Source: Streptomyces hokutonensis
GTDB taxonomy: Bacteria; Actinomycetota; Actinomycetes; Streptomycetales; Streptomycetaceae
Direction of reading: 5' to 3'
Length of the DNA: 64,000 nt
Assembly (NCBI RefSeq): GCF_000376565.1
Contig: NZ_BARG01000094.1
Span: forward strand, 24,814-88,813
In this document: positions 50,855 to 59,699 of the stretch, one piece after another
Position numbering within the stretch: the first letter of the stretch is position 1
Layout of the letters: each line of letters begins with the position of its first letter
Notes under the pieces: model-generated
Told to the model about the DNA's origin: nothing
What the model saw: only the letters and a program-made list of their open reading frames with translations
Database searches by the model: none
Program-made: the position numbers and the translations under genes

Positions 50855-51145
50855 TCAGAACTCGCCGAGAACGCGGAGGCTGACGTGCCAGTGGTGGGGG
50901 CCGGCCTGGTGCTCGGCGGTGGTGGTCGCCCGGCGGAGGTCGTCCTCGTAGCTGTGGTTGATCCACGCCAGGACCCGCAGTTCGGCCTCCGCCGGGCTGG
51001 AGGCGTCGATCGCGAAGAGGGTCGTGGCGCTGGGCCATCCCTCGTCGGGCCGCTCGATGACCGTGTCGCTGATGCGCTGGGCGTGCCAGGCGGTCTCGGG
51101 GTCGTCGGGAACGGGCGGCAGGGTCACGGGGTACGTGGTGGGCAT
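50855..51145 (-). CDS. small hypothetical protein
   Basis: 96 residues from the ATG at 51145. Soluble, with PPVPDDPETAWHAQRISDTV and FAIDASSPAEAELRVLAWIN. Several short proteins of this block share an alpha/beta pattern of this length, but I see no named family. Spacing of about 60 bases on each side suggests co-transcription with its neighbours. Confidence 0.6.
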   Translation of the reverse strand: MPTTYPVTLPPVPDDPETAWHAQRISDTVIERPDEGWPSATTLFAIDASSPAEAELRVLAWINHSYEDDLRRATTTAEHQAGPHHWHVSLRVLGEF

Positions 51146-51208
51146 CCAACTCCCCTTCGGGGTAACGGAGATGGGGGCGGTGTCCCGGGCTGCGGCCGGG
51201 ACACCGGG

Positions 51209-51808
51209 CTAGGGCTGCTCCAGTCCCAGGGCGGCACGCACCAGGGCGAGCAGGGTGGCGTGCTCGGCGGGCAGGACGGCATCCCGCAGGACGCGCTTGC
51301 GCAGGACGGGCACGTCCAGGCTGATCCCGGCCGGGACGTCGGACGCGTCCTCACGGAACACGACCCGGTAGTGCCGGGCCGCGATCATCCACGCCTCGTA
51401 GCGCTCGGCGGGCCGGCCGCTGCGGGCGCTGTGGCCCTGGTCCGGGGTCTGCTCGGGGCACGGGCATGACGGGTCGGTGCAGGGGCGGCCCGCGGGGTGG
51501 GTGGCGGTGCCGTTGAGCATCGGGCAGTTCGCCGCGGTGTAGGGCTGGCACTCCGGGTGCAGCGCCGGTTCGGGGGAGTAGCCCTGTTCCTGGTCGGCGG
51601 GGCGGACGATGACGAAGAACTGTTCCTGGAGAGGCTGGGCGCAGATCTGGCACAGGCGTTGGAGGAAGGCGCGGCGGGCACGGTCGGCGTCGAGGCTGCC
51701 GAAGACGGCGTGCCCGTTGTGGATCAGGGAGACATAGGGAACGACCAGTCCGCCGGCCAGCGGCCGGGCCAGGCAGCGCACGGGGATCGCGGGGCTCACC
51801 GAAGTCAC
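51209..51808 (-). CDS. Cys-rich hypothetical protein
   Basis: 199 residues from the GTG at 51808 (AAGGGAG upstream). The centre has a series of Cys: LCQICAQPLQEQFFVI, HPECQPYTAANCP, then CTDPSCPCPEQ, likely binding one or two zinc ions. The C-terminal part is helical (LAEHATLL is encoded as PAEHATLLALVRAALGLEQP). It resembles phage- or plasmid-type zinc proteins of unknown role. Confidence 0.65.
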   Translation of the reverse strand: MTSVSPAIPVRCLARPLAGGLVVPYVSLIHNGHAVFGSLDADRARRAFLQRLCQICAQPLQEQFFVIVRPADQEQGYSPEPALHPECQPYTAANCPMLNGTATHPAGRPCTDPSCPCPEQTPDQGHSARSGRPAERYEAWMIAARHYRVVFREDASDVPAGISLDVPVLRKRVLRDAVLPAEHATLLALVRAALGLEQP

Positions 51809-51883
51809 GCTCCCTTCAGGGAAGTTGAGGGTGGGGGCCGGGAGGCAGCGCTCGGCGCGCTGCCCCCCAGCGTCCGGGGCGGC

Positions 51884-52261
51884 CTAGGAGTCGGCCGGGG
51901 TGTCCGTGAGCTCGATGCAGGCGGCCGGGACCCTCGGGACGCGGTAGCGCTCCTGGTCCTCGGAGATGGTGAAGCGGGTGTTGTGCGGGTCGCGGCGCAG
52001 CTGCTCGGTGGAGTCCTCGTCCAGCACGAAGTTGAAGCGGCTGCCCGTCTTGTTGGGCGCTCCGACGGTGCCGGTCAGGCGGCGCAGGCAGGCCGGGGTG
52101 ATCGTGGTGTTGATCCGCCCGATGCGGCCCGGGAGGATGACCGGGCGCTTGGCGGCGTCGAGTTCGATCAGACGGGCTGCGGCCGCCTCCTGGACGGCGA
52201 CCAGGGCGCCGACCTCGGACAGTCCGCCGACGAAGGCGCGGATCTCGGCAAGCGTGGGCAT
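51884..52261 (-). CDS. hypothetical protein
   Basis: 125 residues from the ATG at 52261. MPTLAEIRAFVGGLSEVGAL, then ELDAAKRPVILPGRIGRINT and TRFTISEDQERYRVPRV. Basic to neutral, soluble, no known motif. The gap to the next gene is about 75 bases on the same strand. Confidence 0.6.
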   Translation of the reverse strand: MPTLAEIRAFVGGLSEVGALVAVQEAAAARLIELDAAKRPVILPGRIGRINTTITPACLRRLTGTVGAPNKTGSRFNFVLDEDSTEQLRRDPHNTRFTISEDQERYRVPRVPAACIELTDTPADS

Positions 52262-52390
52262 GGGTGTGTCCCCTCTTGTGGTTCGCGTTCGCGTGGTGGT
52301 TCGGGCGCTGTGCGCCCGGTGGAGGAATCCGTCCCGCCGTCCGGCGGACCGGGTGCGCGCCCAGCGCGCGCCCACCGTGGCGTGCGTCGG

Positions 52391-52717
52391 TCAGCCCAGC
52401 GGGTAGAGCACCAGGGCGGAGACGGCGCTGTCCGGAACCTGCGGGAACAGGCTCCGCAGTTCGGCGTCCCGAGCGAGTTCGCTCTCCAGCGGATAGACCT
52501 CGCCCCGCAGGTCGTCGCCATCGGGATCGGGGGCGTAGCGGGCATGCGCGTAGGTGCTGAACGGCGAGAAGCCGTTGCCCTCGGGGTCGGTGGAGAGCAC
52601 GACCAAGGTGGTACCCGGGAGGCGTGCCCAGGTGTTGCCGACGAGTCGGCGCAGCACAGCGAGAGTGAGCGGCTGGTCCCCTCGAACGGGCGGTTCCGCA
52701 GGACTGGATGTGGACAT
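52391..52717 (-). CDS. hypothetical protein
   Basis: 108 residues from the ATG at 52717. LTLAVLRRLVGNTWARLPGT, then LVVLSTDPEGNGFSPFSTYA and LFPQVPDSAVSALVLYPLG. The pattern of strands and a helix suggests a small alpha/beta fold. Function unknown. About 90 bases after the ParB-like gene and probably in its operon. Confidence 0.6.
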   Translation of the reverse strand: MSTSSPAEPPVRGDQPLTLAVLRRLVGNTWARLPGTTLVVLSTDPEGNGFSPFSTYAHARYAPDPDGDDLRGEVYPLESELARDAELRSLFPQVPDSAVSALVLYPLG

Positions 52718-52808
52718 GAGGCACTCCCAGTGGTGAGTGAGCGCGGGTTGCGGGGTCGGGCACCCGTGGGTGCCCGGCCGTCGTGCGTGTGCGGGCTGGC
52801 CGTACGAT

Positions 52809-54365
52809 TCAGGTGGCGTCGCCGGTGGTGTCCGCGTCCGCGCCCCGGTGCGGGGCGAGTGCCTGCTCCTCGACCTCCGACAGGCGGTAGGAGCCCTTGT
52901 CGTCCTGGCCGAGCTTCTCCAGCAGCAGCAGGTAGGCGACCTGCTGGGGGGTGGGGGCCTCCCACAGGAAGCGGACCTGCATCCGGGCGTCGTTCCAGCC
53001 CTTCGGGTCGCGCATGTCGCGCTCGAAGGCGGCGGCGACGTGCGCGAACAGCACGTGCGGCAGCCGGGCCTTGGAGACGGTGACCAACTCCGACAGAAGC
53101 ACCCGCTCGAACGGCGACTCGGGCAGCTTCACGCCCAGGAGCTGGGCGACGTCCTCGGCTTCCCGCCGACCGGCCCACTTGCCGTAGAAGTGGGGCAGGT
53201 CCAGCAGCACGGAGGCGGCGAACTTCCAGGCGTCCTCCGGCAGGGCCTTGCTGGAGCGCACCAGCCGGGAGACGAACTCCTGCCGGGGGCCTGCGGCGGC
53301 CTTCCAGGCCCGGTTGCACGCGGTGGTGCGGGCCCGCTCGGCGGCCTTGGCCTCGTCCTCGGCCGTCTTCTCCGGCTTCGGCTTCGGCTTGGGGCGCACC
53401 TTGTGGCCGTAGGCGGCAGGGTCGGCGCAGTACCACACGGGCTGGTGCTCGTCGTCGATCCGGGCGCTGTGGCCGGGGCAGTTCTTGTGGTTGTCCTCGG
53501 TCAGCGGGTTGCCCAGCCCGGTGGTCAGGTCGGTGAGCGGGTGGGCCGTGTTCTTCTCCCCGTACGCGAACCGTGTGGGCAGCAGGGGGATCTCCGCCTC
53601 TTCGAGCGCGGTGACCGCCTCCTTGCGGGCGGCACGGTCGGCCTGCTCGGCCTTGAGCAGGGCGAGTTCCTGCTCCCAGTGGCCGCGCCCGCCGTCCTCC
53701 TCGCCCTCGTCACGGGCCAGCGCCCGCAGCAGTCGGTGTTCCGCGTCGGGTACGTCGGCGACCTCGGCGAACGTGGCCATCTGTTCCAGGTCCATGCCCC
53801 CGGCCGACGCGCGGCGCAGAGCGGCGTCGTCGAGTTCCTGGGCGCGGGCGAGCCGCTGGCCGGTGCCGCGCTTCAGCCCGAGGGCGCGCGCGGCGGCCTT
53901 CTGCTCGATCTCGTCCATGCCGATCAGGGAGAGTTCGGCGGCCTTGAGGGTGTCCTTGGCCGACATGCCTTCGCGCTGGTGGTTCTCGATCAGGGACAGG
54001 AAGCGCGTCCACGCGTCCCGGCCGACCAGGTCGCTGCGGACGAACGCCTTGATCTGCCGCTTGGTGCGCCCGTCCTCCTCGGCGGTGGCGTTGGCGATCT
54101 GCGCGGCCTGGGTGCGCCGCCAGCCCTTGAACGCGCCGTAGGTGCCGTCCGGGCGGGGCCGGACGCTGACGGGGTCCTGGACGTCCACGGCCTTGACGGA
54201 GTTGATCAGGTCGTCGTCGGGCTCGGTGTCGTGCTCGCGGGCGTTGCAGTCGTCCCGCACGATCGTGTCCGGGTCGAGCAGGACGGCGGTCAGGCCCGCT
54301 TCGTCGGCGTCGACCGGCGCGTGCTCGGCGCTCTGGTCGGGGGTGGACTCGGTGGCTGTGGCCAT
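52809..54365 (-). CDS. ParB/Srx-type nuclease-domain protein
   Basis: 518 residues from the ATG at 54365 (AAGGAGG upstream). N-terminal ParB-like domain: NSVKAVDVQDPVSVRPRPDG, then YGAFKGWRRTQAAQIANATA (equivalent to the GERRxxA motif, here GWRRTQA). The HTH-like middle follows (FLSLIENHQREGMSAKDTLK, then RALGLKRGTGQRLARAQELD). The C-terminal half is long and unusual, with Cys/His pairs (NCPGH, YCADP) and a Lys/Pro spacer. There is no adjacent ParA, so it may be a transfer-associated ParB-like protein, not a classical partition protein. Confidence 0.8.
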   Translation of the reverse strand: MATATESTPDQSAEHAPVDADEAGLTAVLLDPDTIVRDDCNAREHDTEPDDDLINSVKAVDVQDPVSVRPRPDGTYGAFKGWRRTQAAQIANATAEEDGRTKRQIKAFVRSDLVGRDAWTRFLSLIENHQREGMSAKDTLKAAELSLIGMDEIEQKAAARALGLKRGTGQRLARAQELDDAALRRASAGGMDLEQMATFAEVADVPDAEHRLLRALARDEGEEDGGRGHWEQELALLKAEQADRAARKEAVTALEEAEIPLLPTRFAYGEKNTAHPLTDLTTGLGNPLTEDNHKNCPGHSARIDDEHQPVWYCADPAAYGHKVRPKPKPKPEKTAEDEAKAAERARTTACNRAWKAAAGPRQEFVSRLVRSSKALPEDAWKFAASVLLDLPHFYGKWAGRREAEDVAQLLGVKLPESPFERVLLSELVTVSKARLPHVLFAHVAAAFERDMRDPKGWNDARMQVRFLWEAPTPQQVAYLLLLEKLGQDDKGSYRLSEVEEQALAPHRGADADTTGDAT

Positions 54366-54387
54366 GTCTGGCCTCCTTGTGCTGGGT

Positions 54388-54424
54388 TGACGGACTTTCA
54401 GCGGTGCCGGGAGGGAGCCACCCT
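54388..54424 (-). promoter_or_regulatory. conserved 5' leader motif, copy 2 (ParB-like gene)
   Basis: Minus strand: AGGGTGGCTCCCT (a 4-bp stem with a UGGCU loop), then GGCACCGCTGAAAGTCCGTC. Same block order as copies 1, 3 and 4. Confidence 0.75.
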
Positions 54425-54430
54425 CTCGAC

Positions 54431-54465
54431 ATGTTCCATAATACGTTATTCCAAGGGTGGGGCAA
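54431..54465 (-). promoter_or_regulatory. conserved promoter module, copy 2
   Basis: Minus strand: TTGCCC, 16 bases, TATTAT, then GGAACATG. Drives the ParB-like gene. Confidence 0.75.
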
Positions 54466-54504
54466 CTGGATTTCTCAGCGCCACCCCACCCGTAAACGTG
54501 CAGC

Positions 54505-54687
54505 TCAGGCGCCTCTGAGGCGACGTGCCGCGTGCACGGAGCACGCGAACACGGCACGCGTTCCGCCGTTGAGGCGTGGAATGGAGTCCACCTGCTCGGT
54601 GCAGGGCACGCCGCAGTTGACGCACCTGCGGTCGTCGTCCGGGGCGGGCGTGGGCGGTGCGGGTGGAGGTGGGGCGGATCTGGGCAT
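54505..54687 (-). CDS. small zinc-knuckle protein
   Basis: 60 residues from the ATG at 54687. A Pro-rich start, then RRCVNCGVPCTEQVD and VFACSVHAARRL: Cys-x2-Cys-x3-Cys plus Cys-x2-His, a likely single-zinc module. Follows the next gene by about 30 bases and is probably coupled to it. Confidence 0.6.
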   Translation of the reverse strand: MPRSAPPPPAPPTPAPDDDRRCVNCGVPCTEQVDSIPRLNGGTRAVFACSVHAARRLRGA

Positions 54688-54718
54688 GGCGCTCTCCCTG
54701 TGCGTCGGACGGGCGACG

Positions 54719-55633
54719 TCAGTTCTGTACGGGGCCTTTCGCCTGGTTTTCGGCCCGCCACTGTGCCAGCCGGCTCACGCATGCCGCGCTGTCGGCGAGG
54801 CACTCGTGCGCCGTGCCGGGGGAGGGGTGGCGGATCACGTCGATCGTGTCGCCCCCCGGGTCGTGCAGGTGGGCGGTCCGTCCCGTGCTGCCCCTGCTGG
54901 TGCCGTGGTCTTCTTCCGGATGGTCGGCCGAGCCCTGGTCGTCGATGCGGATCGTCCAGCCGTTGACCAGGGGGACGGTGACGGCGGTGCGCTCGCCTCC
55001 GGTTCCGGTGAGGGTGCCCCCGTGGAAGGTGGCCTGTTCGAGTGCGCGGATGAGGATGTCGCCCGCGCGGCAGGGGATGTCGCGGGCCGCCACGGGCGGG
55101 GCGTCGAGCCGCTCGCGCAGGGCGGTGACCATGTCCAGAGCGGTTGTGGCGGGGGCTTCCTCGCCGGTGAGCTGGGTGTGCAGTTCGGCGAGGACGGCGG
55201 TGGCGGTGGGTGCGCCGGGCATGTGGTCGACGATGTTGGTGTGGAGAAGGAAGAGCCGGGCCGCCCAGTGCCGTGCCGGGCTCTCGGGGGCGAGCGCGCG
55301 GAACTCCGGACGGGTGGGGTCGTAGCCGGTGAGGTCGTACGCGCGGGTGATCCCGCCGTGGGTGAGGGTGCGCAGGGTGCGGGAGGCGGCGACCAGGCGG
55401 GCGGGGTCGGCGAGCGGGAAGAGGTCCCGCTCGTGGGTGCCGTGGGCCTCCCACAGGACTCCGTCCCACAACACGGCCAGTTCCACGGCGCGTTCGGCCT
55501 GGTGGGCGAGGCGCGCCAGCCGGACGGGATCGCGCTGGATGCCCTGGGTGAGGGCGGCTCCGGCTCGCTGCTGGAGGGTGAAGGCGTGCTGCGCGTGAGA
55601 AGCCAGGAGTGCGGCGGCATCGTGCAGGTCCAT
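54719..55633 (-). CDS. hypothetical protein
   Basis: 304 residues from the ATG at 55633. An all-helical N-terminal two thirds (LLASHAQHAFTLQQRAGAAL, RLAHQAERAVELAVLWDGVL, HWAARLFLLHTNIVDHMPG) is followed by a beta-rich end (TVPLVNGWTIRIDDQGSADH). I do not recognise it. It is the first gene after promoter copy 3. Confidence 0.65.
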   Translation of the reverse strand: MDLHDAAALLASHAQHAFTLQQRAGAALTQGIQRDPVRLARLAHQAERAVELAVLWDGVLWEAHGTHERDLFPLADPARLVAASRTLRTLTHGGITRAYDLTGYDPTRPEFRALAPESPARHWAARLFLLHTNIVDHMPGAPTATAVLAELHTQLTGEEAPATTALDMVTALRERLDAPPVAARDIPCRAGDILIRALEQATFHGGTLTGTGGERTAVTVPLVNGWTIRIDDQGSADHPEEDHGTSRGSTGRTAHLHDPGGDTIDVIRHPSPGTAHECLADSAACVSRLAQWRAENQAKGPVQN

Positions 55634-55658
55634 GGAGAACCTCTCCCGAAAAGTCGAG

Positions 55659-55690
55659 TTCCATAATACCTAAAATCTAGGATGGGGCAG
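55659..55690 (-). promoter_or_regulatory. conserved promoter module, copy 3
   Basis: Minus strand: CTGCCC, 16 bases, TATTAT, then GGAACTCG. Lacks the conserved leader motif. Drives 55633-54505. Confidence 0.7.
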
Positions 55691-55729
55691 CTGCTTTTCC
55701 CGGCGCTGCCCCGCCCTGAAACCGTCAGG

Positions 55730-56872
55730 TCAGGGCCTGTCTGGTACCGGATCGAACGTGACCCGGAGACCGTCTTCCATGACGTCCACGGTCCGGCCCG
55801 GGGCCGCCAGAGCGCGTGCGTAGTCCTCCAAGTCCTTGTCGAAGCGCTCGGCCTCCAGCGCGGTCGCCTCCCTGCGTACACCGGGCCGGATCGCGCCCCA
55901 GGGCTCCAGCAGCCGCGCCACCCTGGCCACGGCGGGCTTTCTGCCCGGGAGGATGAGGAACCCCGGCACCTGGGTGTAGTCGACGTCGGTCAGGCCGTAG
56001 GGCATGTGTCCGGCGGTCGCCAACTCCACGGCCAGCGACCGGAATTCGTCCCGGTCGATCAAGTCCGGCCACAGTCCCGGCAGGTCCAGGGACGCCACTC
56101 CGGCGTCCCTGGCGGCTTCGGCCTCGCGGTTCTCGCTGTCGGCCAGTCCCCGGGCCCGGTCGGCGTCGGTGTAGGTGTGCACGGACGCCCCGGTGAGCTG
56201 GTCCACGAGGTCCCACCCGCCGCGCCCAGCGGCCGGTACGACGTGGAGCCGGGCTTCGGGCTGTTCGGCCGGTGCCTGGGCGAAGAACACGTGCGCGCTG
56301 CCGTACGGCTCCGTCGTCACCAGTCCGGCCCGGCGCAGGATGTCCGCGAGGAACGGGGCAACGGCCCGGGATTCCCCGGCGGGCGTGTGCCACCAGGCGA
56401 TCGGGCAGTGCCGGTTCTCTCCGCGCGGGTGGTGCACGGGCAGGTCGGCGATGGCCCACTGCTCCCCGGGGCGGTCGGGGAGCGCGGACGCGAGGGCCGT
56501 CCGCGCCTGCGCGACGGCGGCGGACAGGTGGGACAGGGCTGCGGCATGCTGGGGCACGAGGCGCCGCCATATGTGGGAGGCGGTGTGCCGGGCGGTGGCC
56601 TGGGCCTGGGTTTCGCCGGGGCGGGGGCGTGGCTGGGCGGTCACCGTGATGGGTTCGATGCTCAGGCCTTGGTCGGCGGCCTGCTCCGGCAGAGCCGCGG
56701 TGATGGTGATCCGGGTCCGGGAGCGATTGGGGACGAGATGGAGGGCGCGGCCGTCGGCGTAGACGATCCGCACCCGGTCCGGGGTGCCGTCCGTCTCGGC
56801 GTGCTCGGCGCCGAGCTGCTCGGCAATCGCGCGGGCGAGCGACTCAAGGCCGGTGGTGGTGGACAGGTCCAT
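55730..56872 (-). CDS. hypothetical protein
   Basis: 380 residues from the ATG at 56872 (AAGGAG upstream). N-terminal beta-rich segment (VRIVYADGRALHLVPNRSRT), a helical part (HIWRRLVPQHAAALSHLSAA), then RLHVVPAAGRGGWDLVDQLT and a C-terminal helical part. No catalytic motif found. Conserved-looking composition and clean frame support a real gene. Confidence 0.65.
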   Translation of the reverse strand: MDLSTTTGLESLARAIAEQLGAEHAETDGTPDRVRIVYADGRALHLVPNRSRTRITITAALPEQAADQGLSIEPITVTAQPRPRPGETQAQATARHTASHIWRRLVPQHAAALSHLSAAVAQARTALASALPDRPGEQWAIADLPVHHPRGENRHCPIAWWHTPAGESRAVAPFLADILRRAGLVTTEPYGSAHVFFAQAPAEQPEARLHVVPAAGRGGWDLVDQLTGASVHTYTDADRARGLADSENREAEAARDAGVASLDLPGLWPDLIDRDEFRSLAVELATAGHMPYGLTDVDYTQVPGFLILPGRKPAVARVARLLEPWGAIRPGVRREATALEAERFDKDLEDYARALAAPGRTVDVMEDGLRVTFDPVPDRP

Positions 56873-56925
56873 GACGGTCTCCTTCGGGGACGGGGGCAGG
56901 GGGTGGTGTTGTGCGGTCCGGCGGG

Positions 56926-57297
56926 CTACGGGCGGTGCCTCTCGCGGTGGATGCGCTCGCTGGTCTCGTGGGCTTCCTGGCGGGCCTGTTCGGCGGCGTG
57001 CTGCGGACTGGTGGCGTAGACGATCTCGACGCTGCCGAATGCCTCGTCGGCTGCCTCGCGGTACTCGTCGCACCGGTCGGACCGTTCGCCGGGATCGGCA
57101 GGGGCCTCTTCCACGTGCCAGATGTCGATGTTGCCCCCGCCCCGCCACTGACCGATCACGAAGAAGGGGCGGTCCTGGTCCGGCGGCGCGGCGGGGAGCG
57201 GCAGTGCCTCGCCCCCCGGGGCGGCGTCCGGCGCGGTGTGCCGGGCGCCGTTCTGTCCGGGGGCGCCGTGTGCGGGGCTGGCGGGGTCGGACATCAT
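56926..57297 (-). CDS. small acidic hypothetical protein
   Basis: 123 residues from the ATG at 57297, overlapping the previous stop (ATGATG). A Pro/Ala/Gly-rich start, then RPFFVIGQWRGGGNIDIWHV and VEIVYATSPQHAAEQARQEA. The second half resembles small plasmid proteins that begin FxVIGxW; function unknown. Confidence 0.6.
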   Translation of the reverse strand: MMSDPASPAHGAPGQNGARHTAPDAAPGGEALPLPAAPPDQDRPFFVIGQWRGGGNIDIWHVEEAPADPGERSDRCDEYREAADEAFGSVEIVYATSPQHAAEQARQEAHETSERIHRERHRP

Positions 57298-57497
57298 CGG
57301 GGGCCATCCTTCGGGGCGGTGCGCTTGTGGCGCGCGGGCTGGTCGTCGGGGCGGTCCATGTGGCGTTCGGCTTGGGCGCGGTGGTCGTCGGCGGTGTATC
57401 CGGTGTCGCACCAGGGGCGGCAGAGCTGCCCGGGCGGGGCCAGGCAGGTTTCGCACGCCTCGTCGAAGTCCTCGGGGCGGAACGGCGGCAGGCTCAC
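57294..57497 (-). CDS. small zinc-knuckle protein
   Basis: 67 residues from the GTG at 57497, overlapping the preceding stop (GTGA). ACETCLAPPGQLCRPWCDTG gives four Cys in a zinc-knuckle spacing also common in Streptomyces phage and plasmid proteins (CxxCxAxPGxxCxxxC). The tail is basic and could bind nucleic acid. Confidence 0.65.
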   Translation of the reverse strand: MSLPPFRPEDFDEACETCLAPPGQLCRPWCDTGYTADDHRAQAERHMDRPDDQPARHKRTAPKDGPR

Positions 57498-57784
57498 GGG
57501 GCGGTCTTGATGGCCTCGGCGACCTTGGGGGCGGACAGGACCGGGGTGGTCCTCACCAGTTCCCCGCTGATGGCCTGCCAGATCTGTGCAGTGTTCGTCG
57601 TGGGGATCTGGAAGTTGGTGGCCGGAGTGATCTGCCACGTGCGGCCGCGCGGGTCGGTGACGGTGTAGGTGAGGTACTGCGGGTTGTCCTGCTGGCCGTT
57701 GTCGCTCCAGGCGAGGCCGGCCTCCGTGAGCGCGCGGCCGAGCTGGGCGCAGCGTTCCGGGGTGGCGTGGTTGAACGATGCCAC
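57494..57784 (-). CDS. hypothetical protein
   Basis: 96 residues from the GTG at 57784, preceded by GAGGAG. VASFNHATPERCAQLGRALT, then YLTYTVTDPRGRTWQITPAT and IWQAISGELVRTTPVL. It is the first gene after promoter copy 4, and overlapping stops and starts couple it to the next two genes. Confidence 0.65.
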   Translation of the reverse strand: MASFNHATPERCAQLGRALTEAGLAWSDNGQQDNPQYLTYTVTDPRGRTWQITPATNFQIPTTNTAQIWQAISGELVRTTPVLSAPKVAEAIKTAP

Positions 57785-57814
57785 GGGGTGTCTCCTCACT
57801 CGCACTTAATCTGA

Positions 57815-57850
57815 CATGTTCCATAATACGTTAAGACTGGGGTGGGGCAA
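57815..57850 (-). promoter_or_regulatory. conserved promoter module, copy 4
   Basis: Minus strand: TTGCCC, 16 bases, TATTAT, then GGAACATGTC. No conserved leader motif. Drives the 57784-55730 genes. Confidence 0.75.
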
Positions 57851-57901
57851 CTGGGTTTTGTTTCCCGGTGGCTGCCCCCACCCCGTCCGTGCCGGTGATC
57901 T

Positions 57902-58258
57902 CTAGGGGCGCATCAGGACGTTGGTCCTGTGCGGCAGGGCGGCGGGCGCCTGGTGGTCGCGGTAGTCGGACACCTTCACGTAGTCACCCGGCATCGTGTC
58001 CAGGCGGAGTTCGTCGGGCCCCCAGTTCTCGGTCACGTCCGGGGGCAGGTCCTCGATGTCGTCCGCCTCGACCTGGCAGGCCCACCCGGTCAGGTCCTGG
58101 CCGTAGGCGCGGCGCCACTCCAGCAGGATGGGGAAGAGCTGCCCGACGTCGTCGACCAGGGCGACCGCGCGGGCCTCGTTCGGGCCCGGGCACTCGGCGA
58201 AGGAGGGGGCATCGGGGCGGGTGCGCTCGCCCAGGGTCATCAGCCAGCGCACGGTCAC
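57902..58258 (-). CDS. hypothetical protein
   Basis: 118 residues from the GTG at 58258, overlapping the previous stop (GTGA). VTVRWLMTLGERTRPDAPSF, then LFPILLEWRRAYGQDLTGWA and DYVKVSDYRDHQAPAAL. Soluble and acidic, no motif recognised. Last gene before promoter copy 4. Confidence 0.6.
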   Translation of the reverse strand: MTVRWLMTLGERTRPDAPSFAECPGPNEARAVALVDDVGQLFPILLEWRRAYGQDLTGWACQVEADDIEDLPPDVTENWGPDELRLDTMPGDYVKVSDYRDHQAPAALPHRTNVLMRP

Positions 58259-59082
58259 ACCGTCTCCTTGGTCCCGGGGTACGCCTGGGCTCCCCTGCGG
58301 CGGCTGCGGCCGCGCTGCTGCTGGGCGCGCAGCGACACAGCCTCGGCCCGGTACTTGTCCGCGCGCTCCTTCTCCTCGGCTGCGCGGTCGGCGAAGTACG
58401 GGCCTTGCCACTCCATGACGTGGATGATGCGGGCCAGCGAGTCGTCACGGTCGGCCAGCAGCACCAGCAGCAGGGGGTGCGGGCGGGCGGTGAACCAGCG
58501 AGCGACGGTCCACCAGGCGGCCACGGCGGCCTTGAGCGCGGGGCGCGCGGAGCGCGATTCCGCCTCGCAGCGGACGGCTTCGGCGTCGGCGTGCGCGCTG
58601 GCCCAGTTGAGGAATCGCAGGAGTCCGGGCGTCTTGCGCAGCCGGGACGCGTCCTGGATCAGCGGCAGGTCGTCGCGCTGGGCGACGCTGTCGGCGCACG
58701 CGCGCAGTACGGCGGTGAGCGTCGCGGTCGTCTTCGCGGACGGCTCGTTGCCTGCGGCGGTCGTCGGTGTCCGTACGGACACCTCGATGTAGTCGCAGTA
58801 GTCAGCGGGGTAGAGGGTCAGGCTGCCGCTGTAACCGGTGCCGCCGCGGGCCAGCCGTGGAAGGGCGTCGTCGGGGGCGGTCGTCTCGTAGGCGTCGACC
58901 GGACCGAGACAGGCGCGGACGGCGGTGAACTGGTCCCAGTGGGACGGGTGTTGGGTTCCGGTGACGTGCACGCTGCCGCGCATCGCGCCGTGCAGCTCGA
59001 ACACGACGGAGTCCGTGCGCCGGGGGCCGGCGGTGGCGCGCACGGTGCCGCTGGGCGTCTCGATCGTGAGCGTGGTGGACAT
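58255..59082 (-). CDS. hypothetical protein
   Basis: 275 residues from the ATG at 59082 (GAGGAA upstream). Beta-rich N-terminus (LTIETPSGTVRATAGPRRTD, then LTLYPADYCDYIEVSVRTPT) and helical C-terminus (AAVAAWWTVARWFTARPHPL, then EEKERADKYRAEAVSLRAQQ) ending in a basic tail. Family unknown. Confidence 0.65.
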   Translation of the reverse strand: MSTTLTIETPSGTVRATAGPRRTDSVVFELHGAMRGSVHVTGTQHPSHWDQFTAVRACLGPVDAYETTAPDDALPRLARGGTGYSGSLTLYPADYCDYIEVSVRTPTTAAGNEPSAKTTATLTAVLRACADSVAQRDDLPLIQDASRLRKTPGLLRFLNWASAHADAEAVRCEAESRSARPALKAAVAAWWTVARWFTARPHPLLLVLLADRDDSLARIIHVMEWQGPYFADRAAEEKERADKYRAEAVSLRAQQQRGRSRRRGAQAYPGTKETV

Positions 59083-59145
59083 GGGCGGTTCCTCTCGTGG
59101 CAGGGCGGACTGCGGGTGTGGGTGCGGGGGGAGGCGCGGTGCTGA

Positions 59146-59177
59146 CCGGGCCGTCCGCCGTGGGGCGGACGGCCCGG
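59146..59177 (-). terminator. 14-bp perfect hairpin between genes
   Basis: CCGGGCCGTCCGCC at 59146-59159 and its exact complement at 59164-59177 with a 4-base loop. Lies between two minus-strand genes and may separate transcripts or tune read-through. Confidence 0.7.
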
Positions 59178-59181
59178 GGCG

Positions 59182-59652
59182 CTACTCCTTGGGCTCGTCG
59201 GGGTGGTGCAGGGCGGGCGCGGGGTAGACCAGGCGCAGCGTGGCGGCGACCTCGGGGCAGGGCATGACCGCTTCCTGGAGTTCGCGGGTGTCCATGGGGT
59301 GCAGCCATCCGTCCCGTACGCTCCAGCCGCAGGCGCGCGGGAACGGTTCGTCGGCGGTCGTGGCGACCAGGACGGCGCTGCGCACCGTGCTGTACTCCAG
59401 CGCGAAGGTCAGCAGCGCGAAGAACCGGAGATAGGTCTTCTTGCTGTGGCTCACGCGCACCGGGGCCATACCGACGGACAGGGAGAAGTCGGCGGTCACG
59501 ATCGTGCCGTTCGTGCGCTCGGCAACCATGCTGAACTGGTGGTTTCCCTCTCCCAGGGCCAGCAGCAGGGCGGCGAGAACGTTCATGGCGCGGCCCATGG
59601 CGGACGCCGTGGCGGCGTCCTCGGGCCGGGTGAGCCTGGGTTGTGCGGGCAT
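59182..59652 (-). CDS. hypothetical protein
   Basis: 156 residues from the ATG at 59652 (AAGGAG upstream). AMNVLAALLLALGEGNHQFS, then TIVTADFSLSVGMAPVRVSH and EYSTVRSAVLVATTADEPFP. Probably alpha/beta; unknown. Ends just before the hairpin at 59146. Confidence 0.6.
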   Translation of the reverse strand: MPAQPRLTRPEDAATASAMGRAMNVLAALLLALGEGNHQFSMVAERTNGTIVTADFSLSVGMAPVRVSHSKKTYLRFFALLTFALEYSTVRSAVLVATTADEPFPRACGWSVRDGWLHPMDTRELQEAVMPCPEVAATLRLVYPAPALHHPDEPKE

Positions 59653-59699
59653 GGCGCATCGCTCCTTGAGGGGGTCCGGGCTGGGCTGTACGGGGCCGG

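Noticed and set aside
49055..51469. An 804-codon plus-strand frame across the ssb region
   Set aside because: The minus strand holds SSB and linked genes with promoters and ribosome sites; the plus frame is a shadow.
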